NCBI RefSeq assembly: GCF_900116685.1
Contig: NZ_FPBL01000002.1
Coordinates: 62,001-126,000, forward strand
DNA: 64,000 bases
Source: Nitrosomonas eutropha
GTDB lineage: Bacteria > Pseudomonadota > Gammaproteobacteria > Burkholderiales > Nitrosomonadaceae
Direction: 5' to 3'
The translations under genes and the position numbers were made by a program. How positions within the stretch are numbered: the first letter of the stretch is position 1; every line of letters starts with the position of its first letter. This document shows positions 60,324 through 64,000 of the stretch, piece by piece. The notes below the pieces were generated by a model. It was not told the origin of the DNA. It did no database searches and worked only from the letters and a program-made list of their open reading frames with translations.

Positions 60324-61715
60324 ATGAACGTTCAACAGGCTGTCCAGATGAATGACAACCCGCGCTTTGTCAGCACACTTACCCGCAACACACTGGCGCT
60401 AATCCTGGCAGGAGGACGCGGGACACGCCTCAAAAACCTGACAGACTGGCGCGCTAAACCGGCGGTTCCCTTCGGTGGTAAATTCCGTATTATTGATTTC
60501 ACACTATCCAATTGCGTCAACTCAGGTGTACGCCGCATTGGTGTCGTCACGCAATACAAGGCACAAAGCCTGATTCGCCATATCCAGCGCGGCTGGAGTT
60601 TTCTGGATGGCCGATTCAAGGAATTCATCGAACTGCTGCCTGCCCAGCAACGTACCGAAGAAGAAACATGGTATCAGGGTACCGCTGATGCAGTTTTTCA
60701 GAATCTCGACATTATTCGCACGCACAACCCCGGCTATGTACTGGTCCTTGGCGGTGATCACATCTATAAGATGGACTATGGGCAAATACTGGCCGAACAC
60801 GTCGAAAAACAAGCCGATTTGACAATCGCCTGCCTGGAAGTACCGATTGAAGACGCCAGCGCATTCGGCGTCATGGCGGTTGATGACGACTGGCGCATCA
60901 CCAGCTTTACCGAGAAACCCGCTCACCCCGCCCCGATCCCAGGCAAACCTGGGCACGCCCTGATCAGTATGGGTATTTATGTCTTTAATGCAAAATTCCT
61001 GTACGAACAACTGATCCTGGATCACGATATGGATCAGTCATCACATGATTTTGGTAAAGACGTGATACCTCGCCTGGTAGCAAGCAATATTCAGGTTTAT
61101 GCACACCGCTTTCAGAATAGCTGCGTCAACATGGCTTCAGGTGTACCTTACTGGCGTGATGTCGGTACAGTGGATGCATACTGGGAGGCCAATATCGATC
61201 TCACCACTGTCACACCGGATTTGAATCTGTACGATGAAGACTGGCCGATATGGACGTATCAGGAACAATTGCCACCCGCCAAATTTGTGTTTGATGACGA
61301 TGATCGTCGTGGCCAGGCACTGGATTCAATGGTATCAGGCGGATGCATTATCAGCGGGGCAACAGTGCGCCGCTCCTTGTTGTTTTCCAATGTGCAAGTG
61401 CGTTGCTTCAGTACCATTGAAGATTCGGTCATTCTGCCCGACGTCAGTATCGGCCGATATGTTCGTCTCAGACGAGTAGTGGTGGAAAAGGAATGCCATA
61501 TTCCAGAGGGATTCGAAATTGGTTTTGATCCTGAAGCGGACAAAAAACATTTTTATGTCACGGACAACGGAATTACTTTGATTACGCCGGAAATGTTGAG
61601 ACAGCACGTTCACTATACTCGCTGGAGTTGCAATCCAGTTTTCCGGCCGATTGATCTCTATCAACTTTCTGTATACGATTTGATACGCCATGACCAGTCA
61701 TTTTTCCAAACTTGA
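60324..61715 (+). CDS. glgC: Glucose-1-phosphate adenylyltransferase
   Basis: 463 aa. Nucleotide-binding [14 protein letters not shown], substrate region [20 protein letters not shown] and GTADAVFQN, and a C-terminal left-handed beta-helix ([18 protein letters not shown]). It makes ADP-glucose, the donor for glycogen synthesis. The length is slightly above the usual 420-430 because of a C-terminal tail after [19 protein letters not shown] before the ATG. Its end overlaps the following GH57 gene by 26 bp. Confidence 0.95.
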   Translation: MNVQQAVQMNDNPRFVSTLTRNTLALILAGGRGTRLKNLTDWRAKPAVPFGGKFRIIDFTLSNCVNSGVRRIGVVTQYKAQSLIRHIQRGWSFLDGRFKEFIELLPAQQRTEEETWYQGTADAVFQNLDIIRTHNPGYVLVLGGDHIYKMDYGQILAEHVEKQADLTIACLEVPIEDASAFGVMAVDDDWRITSFTEKPAHPAPIPGKPGHALISMGIYVFNAKFLYEQLILDHDMDQSSHDFGKDVIPRLVASNIQVYAHRFQNSCVNMASGVPYWRDVGTVDAYWEANIDLTTVTPDLNLYDEDWPIWTYQEQLPPAKFVFDDDDRRGQALDSMVSGGCIISGATVRRSLLFSNVQVRCFSTIEDSVILPDVSIGRYVRLRRVVVEKECHIPEGFEIGFDPEADKKHFYVTDNGITLITPEMLRQHVHYTRWSCNPVFRPIDLYQLSVYDLIRHDQSFFQT

Positions 61716-63408
61716 GCTCGTGTTGCTCTGGCACATGCACCAGCCGGATTACCGGGATTATAAAACCGGTGAATTCATGCTGCCGTGGGTATATCTGCAC
61801 GCCATCAAGGACTATACCGATATGGCGCATCACCTTGAAAATCACCCGGGTATACGGCTAGTGGTGAACTTTGTTCCTGTTCTGCTGGATCAGCTGGAAG
61901 ATTACACTGATCAGTTTGCTGGCGGTACGATTCGTGATCCATTACTGCGCTTGCTCTCTGTACCGGATCTTGATCATATTTCTCCCAGCGAACGCTTACT
62001 GATTCTGAATAGCTGCTTCCTGAATAATCACGAGACCATGCTCAAACCTTATCCGGCTTATCAGCATCTACGTGATCTGTATGATCATCTGCAAAAGACG
62101 AATGACAAGGAACTGATGTATGTCTCCGGCCAATATCTGGCCGATCTGCTGGTGTGGTACCACCTCGCCTGGATGGGCGAAAGCGTGCGCCGGGAAAATG
62201 AATGCATCGTACACCTCATGTCCCAGGAAAAACTGTTCAGCCATGGTGATCGTATCCTGCTGTTTAACCTTATTGGCGAACTCATCCAGGGTATTATTCC
62301 GCGTTATCGCAAACTGGCAGAATCCGGCCAGATCGAGCTTTCCACCACACCGCACTATCACCCGCTAGCTCCCTTGCTGATTGATCTCACCTCCGCGCGG
62401 GATAGCCTTCCTGAAACCCAACTGCCAGCCAACCCGATCTACCCTGGTGGGCGTAACCGGGTAGCGTTTCACCTGCAATCGGCCATTGACAGCCATCGAC
62501 AGCGTTTTGGCAGCGAACCTTCCGGTGTATGGCCAGCCGAGGGCGCAGTATCAGAACCGTTACTGGATATCCTGGCCGGGCATGGTCGTCAATGGTGTGC
62601 CAGCGGCGAAGGCGTGCTGGCCAACAGCCTGCACAAATCTTATCCTGACCAGCCCTTGCCTGCCCGCAGCGAATATCTTTATCGCCCTTATCGGTTTGAA
62701 TCCGGTAATAACAGTATTCTGTGTTTCTATCGGGATGATCAGTTATCCGACCTGATCGGATTTGAATATGCAAAATGGTTCGGGCGTGATGCCGCAGAAA
62801 ATCTTGTGCAGCGGCTTGAACAAATCCGTAACGAAACAAACGGCAATCCCGCTCCAGTCGTCAGTATTATTCTTGATGGAGAAAATGCCTGGGAAACCTA
62901 TCCCTACAACGGTTACTATTTTCTGGATGATCTGTATGGAATACTTGAAAAAAATGCTGACATCCGTACAACAACCTTCCATGAACACATCACCGGGTTA
63001 TCCGAAAACAAAATTGAAATTACCCGATTACCGTCACTAACGGCCGGCAGCTGGGTATATGGTAATTTCTCCACCTGGATAGGGGATCGTGACAAAAATC
63101 TGGCATGGGATTTATTGTGTGCTGCCAAACAAAGTTACGATCTTGTCATGCAAGGATCGCGCCTGACGGATGAAGAAAAGGCGGCTGCCGGGCAACAGCT
63201 CGCTTCTTGCGAAAGTTCAGACTGGTTCTGGTGGTTTGGCGATTACAACTCGCCACACTCAGTAGAAAGCTTTGATCTGGCTTTCCGCAAAAACCTTGCC
63301 AACCTTTACCGCCTGCTGAACATACCTGTTCCGGTGACCATTCTCGAACCCATCAGTCACGGCGGCACATCCACAGGCAAAGGTGGCGCGATGCGGCACG
63401 CCTCCTAG
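61690..63408 (+). CDS. GH57 family glycoside hydrolase
   Basis: 572 aa. The GH57 pattern is clear: LLWHMHQPDYRD at the N-terminus, TTPHYHPLAPLL, WPAEGAVSE with the probable nucleophile Glu, and SIILDGENAWE with the acid/base Asp. Members are alpha-amylases, amylopullulanases or glucanotransferases acting on glycogen-type glucans. The overlap with glgC and the branching enzyme nearby indicate a role in glycogen turnover. No signal peptide, so cytosolic. Confidence 0.9.
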   Translation: MTSHFSKLELVLLWHMHQPDYRDYKTGEFMLPWVYLHAIKDYTDMAHHLENHPGIRLVVNFVPVLLDQLEDYTDQFAGGTIRDPLLRLLSVPDLDHISPSERLLILNSCFLNNHETMLKPYPAYQHLRDLYDHLQKTNDKELMYVSGQYLADLLVWYHLAWMGESVRRENECIVHLMSQEKLFSHGDRILLFNLIGELIQGIIPRYRKLAESGQIELSTTPHYHPLAPLLIDLTSARDSLPETQLPANPIYPGGRNRVAFHLQSAIDSHRQRFGSEPSGVWPAEGAVSEPLLDILAGHGRQWCASGEGVLANSLHKSYPDQPLPARSEYLYRPYRFESGNNSILCFYRDDQLSDLIGFEYAKWFGRDAAENLVQRLEQIRNETNGNPAPVVSIILDGENAWETYPYNGYYFLDDLYGILEKNADIRTTTFHEHITGLSENKIEITRLPSLTAGSWVYGNFSTWIGDRDKNLAWDLLCAAKQSYDLVMQGSRLTDEEKAAAGQQLASCESSDWFWWFGDYNSPHSVESFDLAFRKNLANLYRLLNIPVPVTILEPISHGGTSTGKGGAMRHAS

Positions 63409-63472
63409 AGGACTCACCAAAAATGTAATACAAACAATATGAAACAACCGATAAATATTTAAGGATATCCCG

Positions 63473-64000
63473 ATGACCTCATCCGTATCATTGCTGTTTG
63501 GTGTCCACGCCCACCAGCCGATTGGCAATTTCCCCGAGGTCGTCATTGATGCGCACGAACGCTGTTACAAGCCCTTCCTGCAAACCTTATACCGCTATCC
63601 GGAATTTCGTTTTGCCATCCATTTTTCCGGCTGGCTGTTGGATTTTCTATTTGAACACTACCCGCAAGATATGGCGTTATTACGCGAAATGGTCACACGC
63701 GGGCAGATCGAGATATTTGGTGCAGGCGATACCGAGCCGGTACTGGCAGCCATTCCCGAACGGGATCGCATCGGCCAGCTCAAGACTTTTTCGACTAAAC
63801 TCAAGAAAAAGCTGGGGCAACCGCCACAAGGCGCCTGGCTGACTGAGCGCGTATGGGAATCCACTATCGTACCCGCTTTGGTCAATTGCGGTATCCGCTA
63901 TGTCATTGTGGATGATTACCACTTCATTTGTGCCGGAAAAAATAAAACAGAGCTCGATGGTTACTTCACCACCGAAGAAGATCATCACACGCTTGATCTC
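63473..64000 (+). CDS. GH57 family protein, 5' part (cut by window end)
   Basis: Open from the ATG at 63473 (AAGGATAT upstream) to the window end, 176 codons. It reads MTSSVSLLFGVHAHQPIGNFPEV and later EIFGAGDTEPVLAAIPERDR and WLTERVWESTIV, the start of the GH57 4-alpha-glucanotransferase/alpha-amylase type, different from the preceding GH57 gene. It is 64 bp downstream of that gene and probably in the same operon. The end is not visible. Confidence 0.85.
   Translation, partial: MTSSVSLLFGVHAHQPIGNFPEVVIDAHERCYKPFLQTLYRYPEFRFAIHFSGWLLDFLFEHYPQDMALLREMVTRGQIEIFGAGDTEPVLAAIPERDRIGQLKTFSTKLKKKLGQPPQGAWLTERVWESTIVPALVNCGIRYVIVDDYHFICAGKNKTELDGYFTTEEDHHTLDL

Overview
The window reads as chromosomal DNA from a Nitrosomonas-like ammonia-oxidising betaproteobacterium. 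The main reasons are a diheme cytochrome c peroxidase that agrees closely with my memory of the characterised Nitrosomonas europaea enzyme, a cytochrome c-FTR1 iron permease fusion, a RegB/RegA pair, betaproteobacterial gene clusters (ilvBHC-psd-pssA; glnE, yhdP, nitrilase, tldD) and moderate GC. I saw no insertion sequence, CRISPR array or intact prophage. The assignment rests on sequence recognition alone.

Layout. 1-6.9 kb: a broken NusG/RfaH tail, then a minus-strand Fe-S assembly operon (iscR, A-type carrier, sufB, sufC, sufD, sufS, sufU, nfu) behind a promoter carrying a full consensus type-1 IscR site. 7-18 kb: leuA with a possible leader peptide, a TlpA-like thioredoxin, a lytic transglycosylase broken by one frameshift, proS, rppH, cytochrome c peroxidase, regB-regA, and a TonB-dependent siderophore receptor with a Fur-box-like site. 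18.4-33 kb: pssA, psd, ilvC, ilvH, ilvB, then tldD, nitrilase, yhdP and divergent glnE, followed by tRNA-His, tRNA-Arg and tRNA-Pro.

33.6-47 kb is the accessory part. sbcD and sbcC, normally adjacent, are about 8.8 kb apart. Between them lie an OLD-family TOPRIM nuclease and a UvrD-like helicase arranged like a Gabija anti-phage system but broken by about seven frame switches, a helicase scrap, an EamA/DUF190/CrcB membrane cluster, a DUF6868 gene with an in-frame amber codon, ynfA, a frameshifted small gene, a copA scrap, and a roughly 985-bp tandem duplication. That duplication copied a small lipoprotein gene together with the start of sbcC; the lipoprotein survived in both copies while the extra sbcC start decayed.

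47-64 kb: the cytochrome c-FTR1 iron permease, ygfX/ygfZ, an ankyrin protein with tatD, queD and a radical SAM gene head to head, a small HTH gene, a CDF exporter with the CopA copper ATPase, and a glycogen block (glgB, glgC, two GH57 genes, the last cut by the window edge).

Themes are Fe-S and iron supply, copper and fluoride export, redox sensing and peroxide defence, branched-chain amino acid and phospholipid synthesis, and glycogen storage. The most unusual part is the decaying defence and duplication zone inside the sbcDC locus. Several genes there are reported as pseudogenes because homology continues across frame changes, whereas long genes nearby (yhdP 3.9 kb, sbcC 3.3 kb) are intact.
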